From the NCBI RefSeq assembly GCF_003957295.1, contig NZ_RQPJ01000005.1:62001-126000 (forward strand): a DNA stretch of 64,000 bases, in the 5' to 3' direction. The notes under the pieces were generated by a model. The model ran no database searches. It saw only the letters and a program-made list of their open reading frames with translations, and was not told where the DNA came from. Numbering within the stretch: position 1 is the first letter of the stretch; every line of letters starts with the position of its first letter. The position numbers were made by a program, and so were the translations under genes. Of the stretch, positions 8,095 through 16,405 are shown in pieces. Source of the stretch: Arenibacter aquaticus. Lineage in GTDB: Bacteria > Bacteroidota > Bacteroidia > Flavobacteriales > Flavobacteriaceae.

Positions 8095-9126
8095 ATGAAA
8101 ATAGTATATCTAAAATCAAATAATATAGAAAGTATATTTAATCAGTTACAGCAGGATATGGGAGGGAATTTAACGACTCGTCCTCAGGAATATACGCTAC
8201 GGCTAGACAATGAATTGGTTCGTGGAATTATTACAGGAGTTTCTTTTAAGAATAACATATCCTTTATGGAGTATGACCTTTGTTTTAGTAATAATACGGT
8301 TATCATTAATAATATGCCCGTTTCCAACCCCATACATTTTATGTACTGTGCAGAAGGCAAAATAGCCCATAGTTTTGGTATAAAGGGACAGAAAAGGCCA
8401 TTGAATCAATTTCAAACAGGAATTTTTTCATGTGACCCCAGTATGGACACTACCCTGTTCTTTGAGAAAAATGTAAATGTAAAGCTCTCTAATATTATGG
8501 TAGACACCCAAAAGCAGAACTCTGGGGACGAGGGTTCCGATCTTCTGCAAAAACAGCTTTTAAAAACATTTATGCCAAAAAAGGATAATGAAATATTTGC
8601 ATATACGGGGTCCTATAATTTACAGATAGCCGAAAAAATGCAACAATTAGAAAGTATCAACCAAAAAGGGTTGGTAAGAAACCTTTTGATAAAAGGAATA
8701 GTACATGTTATGCTGGCCTTGGAAATACAGCAGCACAAAGAGGATAAGAAAAATGCTAAAAATAACTTTGGTTCCTTGAGTAAGGAAGAAATTGAAGATA
8801 TAAAAGAATTGGCAGAGTTCATCAGAAATTACCCAGAGGTGCAATATAACCTTAAATACCTTAGCTCCAAATCTGGTTATTCACCCGCTAAATTACAGGA
8901 AGGGTTTAAACTGTTGTTCAATAGAACGGTAACGGATTACATTAGGAACGTTAGAGTTGAAACAGCCGAAAACCTTATTAAAACCACTGACCTTAATATC
9001 TCCGAAATTGTGTACAGTGTTGGACTTACCAGTAGAAGTTATTTCTCTAAAATATTTAAGGAAAAATACAACTGTAGTCCAAAATACTATCAGGACCATC
9101 AAAATTCGATAGCTGTTACAGCCTGA
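8095..9126 (+). CDS. AraC-family transcriptional regulator
   Basis: A 343-residue regulator. The N-terminal about 150 residues form a beta-rich sensing region (FSNNTVIINNMPVSNPIHFMYCAEGKIAHSFG), followed by a helical linker and the AraC DNA-binding domain at about 240-335, with NLKYLSSKSGYSPAKLQEGFKLLF as the first and ISEIVYSVGLTSRSYFSKIFKEKYNCSPKYY as the second HTH. The length and layout fit flavobacterial AraC proteins of unknown ligand. A terminator follows directly. The preceding miniproteins are possible operon partners; targets are unknown. Confidence 0.9.
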   Translation: MKIVYLKSNNIESIFNQLQQDMGGNLTTRPQEYTLRLDNELVRGIITGVSFKNNISFMEYDLCFSNNTVIINNMPVSNPIHFMYCAEGKIAHSFGIKGQKRPLNQFQTGIFSCDPSMDTTLFFEKNVNVKLSNIMVDTQKQNSGDEGSDLLQKQLLKTFMPKKDNEIFAYTGSYNLQIAEKMQQLESINQKGLVRNLLIKGIVHVMLALEIQQHKEDKKNAKNNFGSLSKEEIEDIKELAEFIRNYPEVQYNLKYLSSKSGYSPAKLQEGFKLLFNRTVTDYIRNVRVETAENLIKTTDLNISEIVYSVGLTSRSYFSKIFKEKYNCSPKYYQDHQNSIAVTA

Positions 9127-9151
9127 TATATAGTTTGATTACATTCTCCAC

Positions 9152-9177
9152 AACCAGTCTAAGCGACTGGTTTTTTT
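9152..9177 (+). terminator. Intrinsic terminator after the AraC-type gene
   Basis: Perfect inverted repeat AACCAGTC (9152-9159) / GACTGGTT (9165-9172) with a 5-base loop and a run of T. Confidence 0.9.
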
Positions 9178-9336
9178 GTGCTTTTCATTTAGATGTATAT
9201 CCCAAAACACTAGTCGCCACGGATCTATATAATGCCTAGAAATTTCTTCATCCATTAATATAAATTAGAAACTCCTGTAAGCCCAAGAAGAAGCAATGCT
9301 TTACCTGCTAGGGCCATTTCGTTTTTTTGATCACAA

Positions 9337-9370
9337 AAAAACGGCAAGATATTGGTTTCTTGCCGTTTTT
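9337..9370 (-). terminator. Intrinsic terminator after dps
   Basis: Perfect 13-bp inverted repeat AAAAACGGCAAGA / TCTTGCCGTTTTT. Read on the minus strand it ends in T and lies 26 bp beyond the dps stop codon. The A and T ends would let it work in both directions. Confidence 0.9.
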
Positions 9371-9395
9371 GGTAAACTGTAATAAGATCTAAACC

Positions 9396-9884
9396 TTAGA
9401 ATGTTTTTAAGGAAGCCCTCAGCATCCAGGACATCTGTTCATGCACTTGCATAATTCCCGTAATAAAATCGGCTGTTCCCTCATCATTGTGTTCTTCTGC
9501 ATTCTCATTGATACTTTTTCTAATAAACTTAATTATGGTATTGTGGTCTTCCAGTAATTGCTCCATAAAACTGGCACTGTCGTTCTTCTGTGGACTGGTA
9601 TCCTTTAAATGGGATAGCTCCAAAAAGTCTCCCAGGGTCCCTGGGGAATAAAATCCCAACATTCTAATCCGCTCAGCTACCTCATCCACAATCTTTTCTA
9701 TTTTATTGTATTCTTCCTCAAAAAAGACATGTTTGGTATGGAAGTCGATTCCCTCCACATTCCAGTGTGCATTTCTTAATTTGGTATAGAGTAAATATTC
9801 GTCTGCCAACAGTTTACGCAGCATACCTACCACCGCTTTTCTATTGTTTTTTTCAATTCCGATAGTAGCTTGTGTTGTTTCCAT
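9396..9884 (-). CDS. dps: Dps-type DNA-protecting ferritin
   Basis: A 162-residue Dps miniferritin, the dodecameric iron-storing protein that oxidises Fe(II) with peroxide and shields DNA in starvation and oxidative stress. The inter-subunit ferroxidase ligands are all present: His40 in NAHWNVEG, His52, Asp67 and Glu71 in VDEVAERI. The four-helix bundle covers about residues 15-160. It is monocistronic, with a strong terminator. The short basic N-terminus lacks the long Lys-rich tail of E. coli Dps, so direct DNA binding is uncertain. Family assignment is secure. Confidence 0.95.
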   Translation of the reverse strand: METTQATIGIEKNNRKAVVGMLRKLLADEYLLYTKLRNAHWNVEGIDFHTKHVFFEEEYNKIEKIVDEVAERIRMLGFYSPGTLGDFLELSHLKDTSPQKNDSASFMEQLLEDHNTIIKFIRKSINENAEEHNDEGTADFITGIMQVHEQMSWMLRASLKTF

Positions 9885-10011
9885 AAAATCTATATTTTTT
9901 ATTATTGTTACTTGCTACAAGATAAACCTCAGACCCTAATAACATTGACGTAAACCATTTTTTACTTATCACTATTAATTTATGGATGCCAACATCTACT
10001 TTACGGTCATT

Positions 10012-10422
10012 TTAGCTTCCTATTTCTTTATTTTCAATATTCTGTTCTTCCATTATCCGTATAAAATCAGTTGGGGAATGCACCTTAAAAAATGCAGTAC
10101 CCACTATTATAATCGGGCAAATGAGCAAATGAGGTTTGTTTCTAAGAATATTGAGCCAGCCCTCCGATTCCAAATCTACATCTGGACTGCCGTATTCCTT
10201 AATAAAATCTGGATGCTTCCTATGAACAAGATCCGCAATCCCTATGCCCAGACCTTCTGCTAATTCTGTCCATTGCGTCCCAGTAACTTTGGTTTTTGCA
10301 ATATCGATAGCCAGAACACTCCTTTTAGCTGTGGTAACATAGGGATAGGTTTTCTTGCCCAAAGAGGTTCCAGAGTGATAAAAAAGCGTAATTTTTCTTG
10401 CGTCCTTTGAAATGGTACCCAT
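10012..10422 (-). CDS. ArsC/Spx-like thioredoxin-fold protein without the catalytic cysteine
   Basis: A 136-residue protein with the ArsC-family layout: strand 1 ITLFYHSGTSLGKKT, a middle strand VLAIDIAKTKVTGTQWTELAEGLG, and the C-terminal ICPIIIVGTAFFKVHSPTDFIRIM, which matches the IQRPIVV...GF/RP region of arsenate reductases and Spx proteins. The canonical NP[RK]CSKS loop is replaced by HSGTSLGK, so the redox cysteine is absent and arsenate reduction by the usual route is unlikely. I chose this strand over the overlapping plus-strand frame because only this one has family resemblance. It is a divergent family member of unknown function, with no arsenic genes nearby. Confidence 0.75.
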   Translation of the reverse strand: MGTISKDARKITLFYHSGTSLGKKTYPYVTTAKRSVLAIDIAKTKVTGTQWTELAEGLGIGIADLVHRKHPDFIKEYGSPDVDLESEGWLNILRNKPHLLICPIIIVGTAFFKVHSPTDFIRIMEEQNIENKEIGS

Positions 10423-10509
10423 TTTGTTTTTAATTAAAAGATAAGGAATAGGAGCAATTGGGATGGCGCATTTAAATTTTAATTTAATGCTATTACAGCG
10501 AAAGAAGCT

Positions 10510-12081
10510 CTAGTCTTTTTCGCCATCACCGGTAAGTGTATTAACAATACCGTCCTTTACATTGAGCCACAAATAATTGAAGAAGGATTTGGTAACATCG
10601 CGTTCTGCATATACGGAGCCATATCTATACCCGTTTTTATCGGTATTGGAACCGTCATTGGTAAAAATATTGCCAATAAAGGTCAATAACTTATTTACTC
10701 TCAAGCGGTCTTTCTTTAAAACCTCAAAACGAAAATCCTCATACTTCATTTTCATATCTCCACCCGAACTAATGGCGTCTCCACTAATAGTAAAATAAAG
10801 TTCCTTTATATCACCTTCCGCTTTTGTGCGAAGGTTGGGTATCAGAAATTCATTGATACTTCGCGATTTAAAATCCCTGACCACTCCCTTTAAGAAAAAG
10901 GCATCGCTATTATCGTTACAGTCAAAATCCCAATATATATGAATTGGGGCATGCCCCATTAACTTTGAGGTGATATCTATTTTAGTTTTATTACCGGGTT
11001 CATAGGTATTGGAAATATTATTAAGGGTAGCATCTAAATGGGTAAAGGTAAGTTGCCCTGGTTTTCCCCCTGCTTGGACCAATTCTGAATAAGCAATTTC
11101 ACCATTGGTAATTCTCGTTCGGGAGATATCCAAATCTATGGGCAATTCCCGTATCATCTTACTGTACAACCTCTTTTTTTCCCAATCGTCTTTCACCAAT
11201 TTATCCCGATAAACAACTAGGTTTGGATCATGGATATTTAAAGCTTGTGCTTTTATAAAAAATTTTTCTACATTAAAGCCGAAATCGATTTTGGCAGATG
11301 AAACTTCGGCAATGGACAATTGTATATGATCATGTTCCTTATTTAGTCTTTTGGAAAGCTCCTGCCTTGTGTATTTGGACTTTAACAATAGCTGTTTTAA
11401 GCTAAGCTCGTCCCCAGCTACAGTACAGGCTTTTATACTCAAGGTTTCAAAAGGCCCCAGATCCAAAAATACATTGCCTGTATTTAAGGAATATCCCTCA
11501 TAGTGCAGAGGTATAGTGTTTTGTATTATATTCCCATCCGTCTTAAGTTCCTCTACTTCCATATTCCATTGCTCTACCTTAAGTTTAACGGAATCGCCCG
11601 CTCTTGCCATGCCTATTAGCTCCCCGTCAATAATTTCAAAGCGATCAAGGCTCATTTTCGATTTTATTTTTGCCGCCATCTCCCCCCTTCTTTTGCTGTT
11701 TTTAAAATCGTGGCCAAGGCGATAACGCACTATTGGGTTGAGCAGGCTAATTTTCTGAGCTCCTATCCTATTGTGAAAAAAATAATTAAAATATCCAAAG
11801 CCGTCCATACTAAGGGCATCTATCTGAATATCCAAAATTTTTGAAGTCGTATCAGCCTTTATATAGTGCATGCTAACGCCATTCAATATAATAGAACCCT
11901 TTAATATGTTCAATTGTAATTGGCCATAAGTGAAGTTAATATCTTTGGGGATTACCTCATTAATATAAGCCGTTACGTATTTCTTGGCCTGGAACTGCAT
12001 AATGGCCAATAGTACTATTGCGATCCCAATTGGAATACCAATAATTTTAAACACCCTTGTTTTGGATACCTGTATTGCCAT
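10510..12081 (-). CDS. AsmA/DUF748-like inner-membrane-anchored protein
   Basis: A 523-residue protein with one N-terminal transmembrane helix (about 12-30, IIGIPIGIAIVLLAIMQF) and a long beta-rich periplasmic body. The order of repeats, LNILKGSIILNGVSMHY, LSMDGFGYFNYF and the late ...GVVRDFKSRSINEFLIPNLRTKAEGDIKELYFTISGD, resembles the AsmA/DUF748 group that forms lipid-transfer-like beta-groove proteins between the two membranes. The family link is by pattern, not by an exact motif, so it is moderate. It is monocistronic and opposite to the barrel gene at 12286. A role in envelope lipid homeostasis is inference. Confidence 0.6.
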   Translation of the reverse strand: MAIQVSKTRVFKIIGIPIGIAIVLLAIMQFQAKKYVTAYINEVIPKDINFTYGQLQLNILKGSIILNGVSMHYIKADTTSKILDIQIDALSMDGFGYFNYFFHNRIGAQKISLLNPIVRYRLGHDFKNSKRRGEMAAKIKSKMSLDRFEIIDGELIGMARAGDSVKLKVEQWNMEVEELKTDGNIIQNTIPLHYEGYSLNTGNVFLDLGPFETLSIKACTVAGDELSLKQLLLKSKYTRQELSKRLNKEHDHIQLSIAEVSSAKIDFGFNVEKFFIKAQALNIHDPNLVVYRDKLVKDDWEKKRLYSKMIRELPIDLDISRTRITNGEIAYSELVQAGGKPGQLTFTHLDATLNNISNTYEPGNKTKIDITSKLMGHAPIHIYWDFDCNDNSDAFFLKGVVRDFKSRSINEFLIPNLRTKAEGDIKELYFTISGDAISSGGDMKMKYEDFRFEVLKKDRLRVNKLLTFIGNIFTNDGSNTDKNGYRYGSVYAERDVTKSFFNYLWLNVKDGIVNTLTGDGEKD

Positions 12082-12285
12082 AATAAGTTAAAGACCTGTT
12101 CCTTTATGAAAGGTTTTCATACAAAATTCAATCATAAAATATTAATATCTGATCCAAGCGAAATTAAAATTGACCTATTTGGTCTAAGTAATATATATAA
12201 ACTACCTATCAATGGCGTTATTTTTTGTTTTTATGAAGACCAAGAGGTTTATACCTTTTTAGTAATATTGTAGAAAAATAAATCG

Positions 12286-12759
12286 ATGATGAAAAAAACA
12301 CTAAGTCTATTTGCTATTTTGACCTTTACCTTCATTGGGGCCAATGCCCAATCCATTTCTGAAAATGCCCTTGGTCTACGGTTTGGGGACAATGACGGAT
12401 TTGGAGGAGAAATTACCTATCAACGCGCTGTATCTGAAGACAATCGATTGGAGTTTGATCTAGGGTGGCGCGATTCCAACAATGTGGATGCTTTTAAATT
12501 AGTTGGACTCTACCAATGGGTTATGCCAATTGAGGGAGTATTTAATTGGTACGTTGGGGCAGGAGCCGGAATTGGTTCTTTTGATTCTCCCGGCGGCGAT
12601 GGAACTTTTGCCTTGGTGGCAGGGGATATAGGTATTGAATGTAATTTTGATTTTCCACTATTGCTCTCTTTGGATATTCGGCCAGAGTTAGGATTCAATG
12701 ACAACTATTCTGATGATTTGGATTTGGATATTGCATTGGGAATACGATACCAGTTTTAA
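12286..12759 (+). CDS. Small outer-membrane beta-barrel protein
   Basis: A 157-residue protein with a signal peptide (MMKKTLSLFAILTFTFIGANA, cleaved before Gln) and an eight-strand-like pattern of alternating hydrophobic residues: LGLRFGDNDGFGGEITYQRAV, LEFDLGWRD, FKLVGLYQWV, WYVGAGAGIGSF and a terminal LDIALGIRYQF whose final Phe is the usual barrel-end signal. It resembles OmpW/OmpA-like or PorT-like small barrels; no specific function can be assigned. A second ATG at 12289 is equally possible as the start. A strong terminator follows. Confidence 0.85.
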   Translation: MMKKTLSLFAILTFTFIGANAQSISENALGLRFGDNDGFGGEITYQRAVSEDNRLEFDLGWRDSNNVDAFKLVGLYQWVMPIEGVFNWYVGAGAGIGSFDSPGGDGTFALVAGDIGIECNFDFPLLLSLDIRPELGFNDNYSDDLDLDIALGIRYQF

Positions 12760-12785
12760 TAGAAAATCCCGCAACAAAACCAACA

Positions 12786-12825
12786 ACCCTAGATTCAATC
12801 ATTGATTTCTAGGGTGTTTTTTTTT
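12786..12825 (+). terminator. Intrinsic terminator after the barrel gene
   Basis: Inverted repeat ACCCTAGA (12786-12793) / TCTAGGGT (12808-12815) followed by a run of T to 12825. Confidence 0.9.
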
Positions 12826-13088
12826 AGCTCTTTCTTTATCAATACAATTCAGAAAAACAGAATTGTTTCAGATTCCCTTTTCACACCTTCTCCCCAGCCT
12901 AAACCGGCCAAAAGCTTGCGCCCACAATTAATTCCCACTCAGCTCCCAAGTATCCCAAATGGACCACTTGCTAGGCTTGTACTCAAAAATATTGACTATT
13001 GCCCTTTAAACAACACTTGATCTTTCTTTATTGATTCTCTCCTAAGTTTTTTTTAAATTACTGAAATAAAATCGATTAAACCTTAGAA
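12826..13088. other. Spacer before the SDR/MaoC cluster, no gene seen
   Basis: This stretch, with the end of the terminator, separates the barrel gene from the SDR gene at 13089. A short open frame exists but its composition (Pro-rich, no start context, overlap with the terminator) argues against a gene. Confidence 0.5.
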
Positions 13089-13832
13089 ATGAAAAAACTA
13101 GAGGGACAGGTAGTCATTATTACTGGTGGAGCAAGAGGCATTGGAGAAGGAATTTGCTCCATTTTTTGTCAAGAAGGGGCTACCGTAGCCTTATGGGATA
13201 TTTTAGATGATGGACAGGAAACAGCCAATAAAATTGCTAAGAAAGGCGGCAAAATATTTTTCCAAAAAGTAGATGTGGCCCAGCAGGAATCGGTTGATAC
13301 GGCCGTAGCAAAAATTATAGCCAAATATGGTAAAATAGACGTTCTGATCAACAATGCAGGAGTTATCCGTGATAGATCTATCCTAAAAATGAGCCGAGAG
13401 GAATGGGACCAGGTAATGCGCGTAAATGTAGACTCCCTATACATAACCGCCAAAGCGGTAATACCCCATATGAAGAGTGCCAAATATGGTAGGATTATTT
13501 CCGCTTCTTCTATAAATGCCTTTCAAGGGGCTTTTGGGCAAACCAATTATACCGCCAGTAAAGCTGCCATTGTTGGCTTTACCCATTCACTATGTCGGGA
13601 AGTAGGCAAATATAATATCACGGTTAATGCCGTTGCCCCCGGATTCATAAAGACCGATATGACCGATTCCATGCCAGAAGATGTAATTAACGCTGGGATC
13701 GCCACCATTCCTGTGGGACGAATAGGTACCCCTGAAGATATGGGAAATGCCTATTTATTCCTGGCTTCCAGGGAGGCCGGATTTATTAGTGGCCACACCT
13801 TACATGCCAATGGGGGTGCCATGCCCATGTAG
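13089..13832 (+). CDS. Short-chain dehydrogenase, FabG/PhaB-like 3-oxoacyl reductase
   Basis: A 247-residue classical SDR. The Rossmann motif TGGARGIG (12-19), the NNAG motif (88-91), catalytic Ser140/141, Tyr154 and Lys158 (YTASK) and the terminal GHTLHANGGAMPM fit the FabG/acetoacetyl-CoA reductase group, which reduces 3-oxoacyl-ACP or 3-oxoacyl-CoA with NAD(P)H. The next genes are another SDR (78-bp gap) and a MaoC hydratase (63 bp after that), a set that would interconvert 3-oxoacyl, (R)-3-hydroxyacyl and enoyl-CoA. I infer acyl-CoA metabolism. No PHA synthase or thiolase is in the window, so a PHA role is not supported. Confidence 0.85.
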   Translation: MKKLEGQVVIITGGARGIGEGICSIFCQEGATVALWDILDDGQETANKIAKKGGKIFFQKVDVAQQESVDTAVAKIIAKYGKIDVLINNAGVIRDRSILKMSREEWDQVMRVNVDSLYITAKAVIPHMKSAKYGRIISASSINAFQGAFGQTNYTASKAAIVGFTHSLCREVGKYNITVNAVAPGFIKTDMTDSMPEDVINAGIATIPVGRIGTPEDMGNAYLFLASREAGFISGHTLHANGGAMPM

Positions 13833-13910
13833 TGGTACCTTTGTTATGTTCATTTTTTTTATAACATCCCGCTAATTCTTAGGCACATTTGTTCAATTAT
13901 AAACCTTACT

Positions 13911-14699
13911 ATGCTAGAAAGAATACAACAAAAATTTGACCTTACAGGCAAAGTAGCTATTGTTACGGGTGCCAGTAAAGGTATTGGGGAATCTATTGCC
14001 AGGGGACTGGCTCAATTTGGTGCCAAGGTAGTCATAAGCTCCCGCAACCAGGAAGCAGTAGACCAAGTGGCGAACAATTTAAGATCGGACGGACTGGAAG
14101 CCAAAGGCATTGCCTGTCACGTTGGCGATGTCTTACACCTACACAATCTTCTGGAACAAACTGTTGAAACCTATGGAGGGGTGGACATCTTAGTGAATAA
14201 TGCCGCAACCAATCCCTATTATGGGACATTGGAAAATATGGATCAAGGTCTTTTTGATAAAATAATGCATATAAACCTTAAGGCTCCTTTCTTATTGGCC
14301 AACCTTTGTTATCCTCTGATGAAAGAAAAAGGCGGGGGCAGTATCATCAATATTGCCTCGGTTGAAGGAATGAAACCTAGTGCCGGCCTTGGTTTATACA
14401 GTGTAAGCAAGGCTGCCTTAATTATGTTGACCAAGTCGCAGGCCGTGGAATGGGGCAAGCATGGGATTCGTTCCAATGCCATTTGCCCAGGGCTTATTAA
14501 AACCAAATTTAGTGCTGCACTTTGGCAAAACGAAAAAATATTGGACCAAATAACACGACATTTACCGACAGGGAGAATGGCACTTCCCGATGAACTTTCC
14601 GGTCTGGCCTGTTTTTTGGCCTCCGATGCTTCCAGTTATTGTACCGGATCTGTATTTACGGCAGATGGAGGACATATGGTTGCTGGCGGATTGGCTTAA
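13911..14699 (+). CDS. Short-chain dehydrogenase (DHRS4-like)
   Basis: A 262-residue classical SDR with TGASKGIG (19-26), NNAAT (96-100), Ser150, Tyr163 and Lys167 (YSVSK) and the terminal TGSVFTADGGHMVAGG. It is closest in pattern to the DHRS4/3-oxoacyl reductase or glucose-1-dehydrogenase-like group. The substrate is not predictable from sequence. It lies between the FabG-like SDR and the MaoC protein on the same strand and is probably cotranscribed with them. Confidence 0.85.
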   Translation: MLERIQQKFDLTGKVAIVTGASKGIGESIARGLAQFGAKVVISSRNQEAVDQVANNLRSDGLEAKGIACHVGDVLHLHNLLEQTVETYGGVDILVNNAATNPYYGTLENMDQGLFDKIMHINLKAPFLLANLCYPLMKEKGGGSIINIASVEGMKPSAGLGLYSVSKAALIMLTKSQAVEWGKHGIRSNAICPGLIKTKFSAALWQNEKILDQITRHLPTGRMALPDELSGLACFLASDASSYCTGSVFTADGGHMVAGGLA

Positions 14700-14762
14700 A
14701 CATGAATAATACCAACCCAGTGGACCATAACCAGTGGGAAACATATAAATTGAAAATACGAT

Positions 14763-15260
14763 ATGGCAAACAAAAAAGCATTGGACAAGGGATACTCTAC
14801 AGAAATTGCACATCTATCAGATTTAACTGATTACATAGGAAAGGACTTGGGAATTTCCAATTGGATGACCGTAACCCAGGAAATGATCAATAATTTTGCC
14901 AACACTACGGGGGACAAGCAATGGATACATGTGGATCCTGAAAAAGCTGCCGCCCATTCCCCCTACAAAACAACTGTGGCCCATGGTTTTTTGGTCCTTT
15001 CACTAACCTCTAAATTTTGCTACGAAACCTACCATATACAGGATGTGGCCATGGGAGTGAATTATGGATTGGACAAAGTACGTTTCATGAACGCTACCAG
15101 AGTGGGATCCTTAATAAGGGCAACTGTCTCCCTAATGGACTTTACTCCAATTAAAGGGGGTGGCAAATACAAATTAAAAATTGTGTTTGAAATTAAAGGA
15201 GAAGAAAAGCCGGCATGTGTAGCAGAATTCCTGGTCCAGGCCTATACAAATCCCGTCTAA
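14763..15260 (+). CDS. MaoC-family (R)-specific enoyl-CoA hydratase
   Basis: A 165-residue hotdog-fold protein. The hydratase motif with catalytic Asp51 and His56 (FANTTGDKQWIHVDPEKAA) and the following HSPYKTTVAHGFLVLSL are diagnostic for MaoC/PhaJ proteins, which hydrate trans-2-enoyl-CoA to (R)-3-hydroxyacyl-CoA. Length is normal for a single-domain member. It ends the three-gene SDR/SDR/MaoC run. It probably acts with the FabG-like SDR at 13089 in the (R)-pathway of acyl-CoA metabolism; the chain-length preference is unknown. Confidence 0.9.
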   Translation: MANKKALDKGYSTEIAHLSDLTDYIGKDLGISNWMTVTQEMINNFANTTGDKQWIHVDPEKAAAHSPYKTTVAHGFLVLSLTSKFCYETYHIQDVAMGVNYGLDKVRFMNATRVGSLIRATVSLMDFTPIKGGGKYKLKIVFEIKGEEKPACVAEFLVQAYTNPV

Positions 15261-15288
15261 ATTACAATACACCCACCACACCTTATTG

Positions 15289-15359
15289 TCCACTGGTCTA
15301 CACTTAATTTCCGTTCGTCTACACTACCGTTTTTATTAAGACCAATCTTTCGTACTTTG
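15289..15359 (+). promoter_or_regulatory. Box A: 21-bp-spaced direct repeats and -7 element before the phosphorelay operon
   Basis: Copy 1 is TCCACTGGTCTACACT (15289-15304) and copy 2 is TCCGTTCGTCTACACT (15310-15325), starting 21 bp apart and identical at 13 of 16 positions. A -7-like element TACTTTG is at 15353-15359; its last G is 49 bp from the start of copy 2. The same arrangement occurs at 22012, 23518 and 31005. Known LytTR sites are pairs of 9-bp repeats separated by 12-13 bp, which gives this period, so I infer binding by the LytTR regulator encoded at 19075. Confidence 0.75.
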
Positions 15360-15373
15360 TTACTAATTTAAAT

Positions 15374-15784
15374 ATGCCCATAATGAATATATTATTTATT
15401 GAGGATGACGTCATTGAAACCATGAAACTTCATAGGACCCTGGCCAAATTAGGGTTAAAACATGAAATTACTGAAGCAAAGAATGGAGAAGAGGCGTTGA
15501 AGGTTCTAAATTCAGGTACAGGGCTGCCCGATATTATCTTTTTAGATCTTAATATGCCGCGTATGAGTGGAATTGAATTTCTAAAGATCCTTAAGGGGCA
15601 CGATAGTTTCCGATATCTGCCCACAGTTGTTTTAACCACATCGCAAAACAGGGCCGACTTATTGGAATGTTATAAAATAGGAATTGCAGGATATGTTCTA
15701 AAACCCCTGAAATATGAGGATTATGCAGAAAAGCTAAGCAAAGTTTTGGCGTATTGGGAGGCAAACGAACTGGTGAAAAAATAA
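15374..15784 (+). CDS. Stand-alone receiver (Rcp1-like) of the NO phosphorelay
   Basis: A 136-residue single receiver domain: acidic pocket EDD (10-12), phosphoacceptor Asp58 (FLDLNMP), Thr switch (LTTSQ) and Lys of KPLKYED. There is no output domain. It is the first gene after box A, 75 bp before the H-NOX gene. The kinase at 16395 lacks a receiver, and an Hpt and a LytTR regulator follow, so this protein fits as the intermediate receiver of a four-step relay: kinase, receiver, Hpt, regulator. That assignment is inferred from gene order and domain content. Confidence 0.93.
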   Translation: MPIMNILFIEDDVIETMKLHRTLAKLGLKHEITEAKNGEEALKVLNSGTGLPDIIFLDLNMPRMSGIEFLKILKGHDSFRYLPTVVLTTSQNRADLLECYKIGIAGYVLKPLKYEDYAEKLSKVLAYWEANELVKK

Positions 15785-15859
15785 CAACTTTCTGGGCATT
15801 CACAACATTTTTTTTTACACCGTTAAGCGTTTTCCTACATTTAACATAAATCAGTTAAG

Positions 15860-16405
15860 ATGAAAGGAATTGTATTTACGGAATTTTTGGAAATGGTAGA
15901 ATCCAAATTCGGCTTGGAGGTAGTAGATGAAATCATTGAAAAATCCAGTTTGGAATCCGAAGGCATTTATACATCCGTTGGCACCTATGAATTCAACGAA
16001 ATGGTGAATCTGATTACCAATTTAAGCAACACGGTAAAAATAGATGCGAATACTCTACTCCATACCTTTGGCTACTACCTATTCAGCAGCCTAGGGAAAG
16101 CACACCCTGAGGTAATAAAGAGCTACTCCAATCCTTTAGGGCTGTTATATAGCATTGAGGACCACATACATGTTCATGTAAAAAAACTATATCCCGATGC
16201 AGAACTCCCCACCTTCAAAATCCTAGATAAAACAGAGCATTCCATTTCTATGATCTACGCCTCATCACGGGGTTTGTATTCCTTGGCTCACGGACTAATT
16301 GAAAAGTGTTTTGAGCATTTTAATAGTTCGGCAAAAGTGAGCTATGAACTGCTACAGGAAGATGGCACTGAAGTAAAATTCGATATTGTTCAAAATGGAA
16401 AGTAA
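15860..16405 (+). CDS. H-NOX (heme-nitric oxide/oxygen binding) sensor protein
   Basis: A 181-residue stand-alone H-NOX domain, the bacterial relative of the soluble guanylate cyclase sensor. The proximal heme ligand is His104 (DHIHVHVKKLYPDAELP aligns with the guanylate cyclase LHDHLATIYPG region) and the heme-propionate motif Y-x-S-x-R is Tyr133, Ser135, Arg137 (YASSRG). Length is normal. It overlaps the start of the kinase gene at 16395 by 11 bp, which makes translational coupling likely; stand-alone H-NOX proteins are known to inhibit or activate a partner kinase on NO binding. Whether it also binds oxygen cannot be read without a structure. Confidence 0.93.
   Translation: MKGIVFTEFLEMVESKFGLEVVDEIIEKSSLESEGIYTSVGTYEFNEMVNLITNLSNTVKIDANTLLHTFGYYLFSSLGKAHPEVIKSYSNPLGLLYSIEDHIHVHVKKLYPDAELPTFKILDKTEHSISMIYASSRGLYSLAHGLIEKCFEHFNSSAKVSYELLQEDGTEVKFDIVQNGK

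Noticed and set aside
9982-10263. Plus-strand frame opposite the ArsC-like gene
   Set aside because: The minus-strand frame has the family pattern; the plus one does not.
12802-13020. Open frame of 72 codons on the plus strand
   Set aside because: It overlaps the terminator at 12786-12825, has Pro/Ser-rich composition without family likeness, and no start context.
13089-15260. PHA synthesis operon
   Set aside because: Reductase and MaoC genes fit, but no PHA synthase, thiolase or phasin is in the window.
15796-15840. A possible fifth direct-repeat box before the H-NOX gene
   Set aside because: CTACA-like elements are present but the 21-bp spacing and the second copy do not hold.
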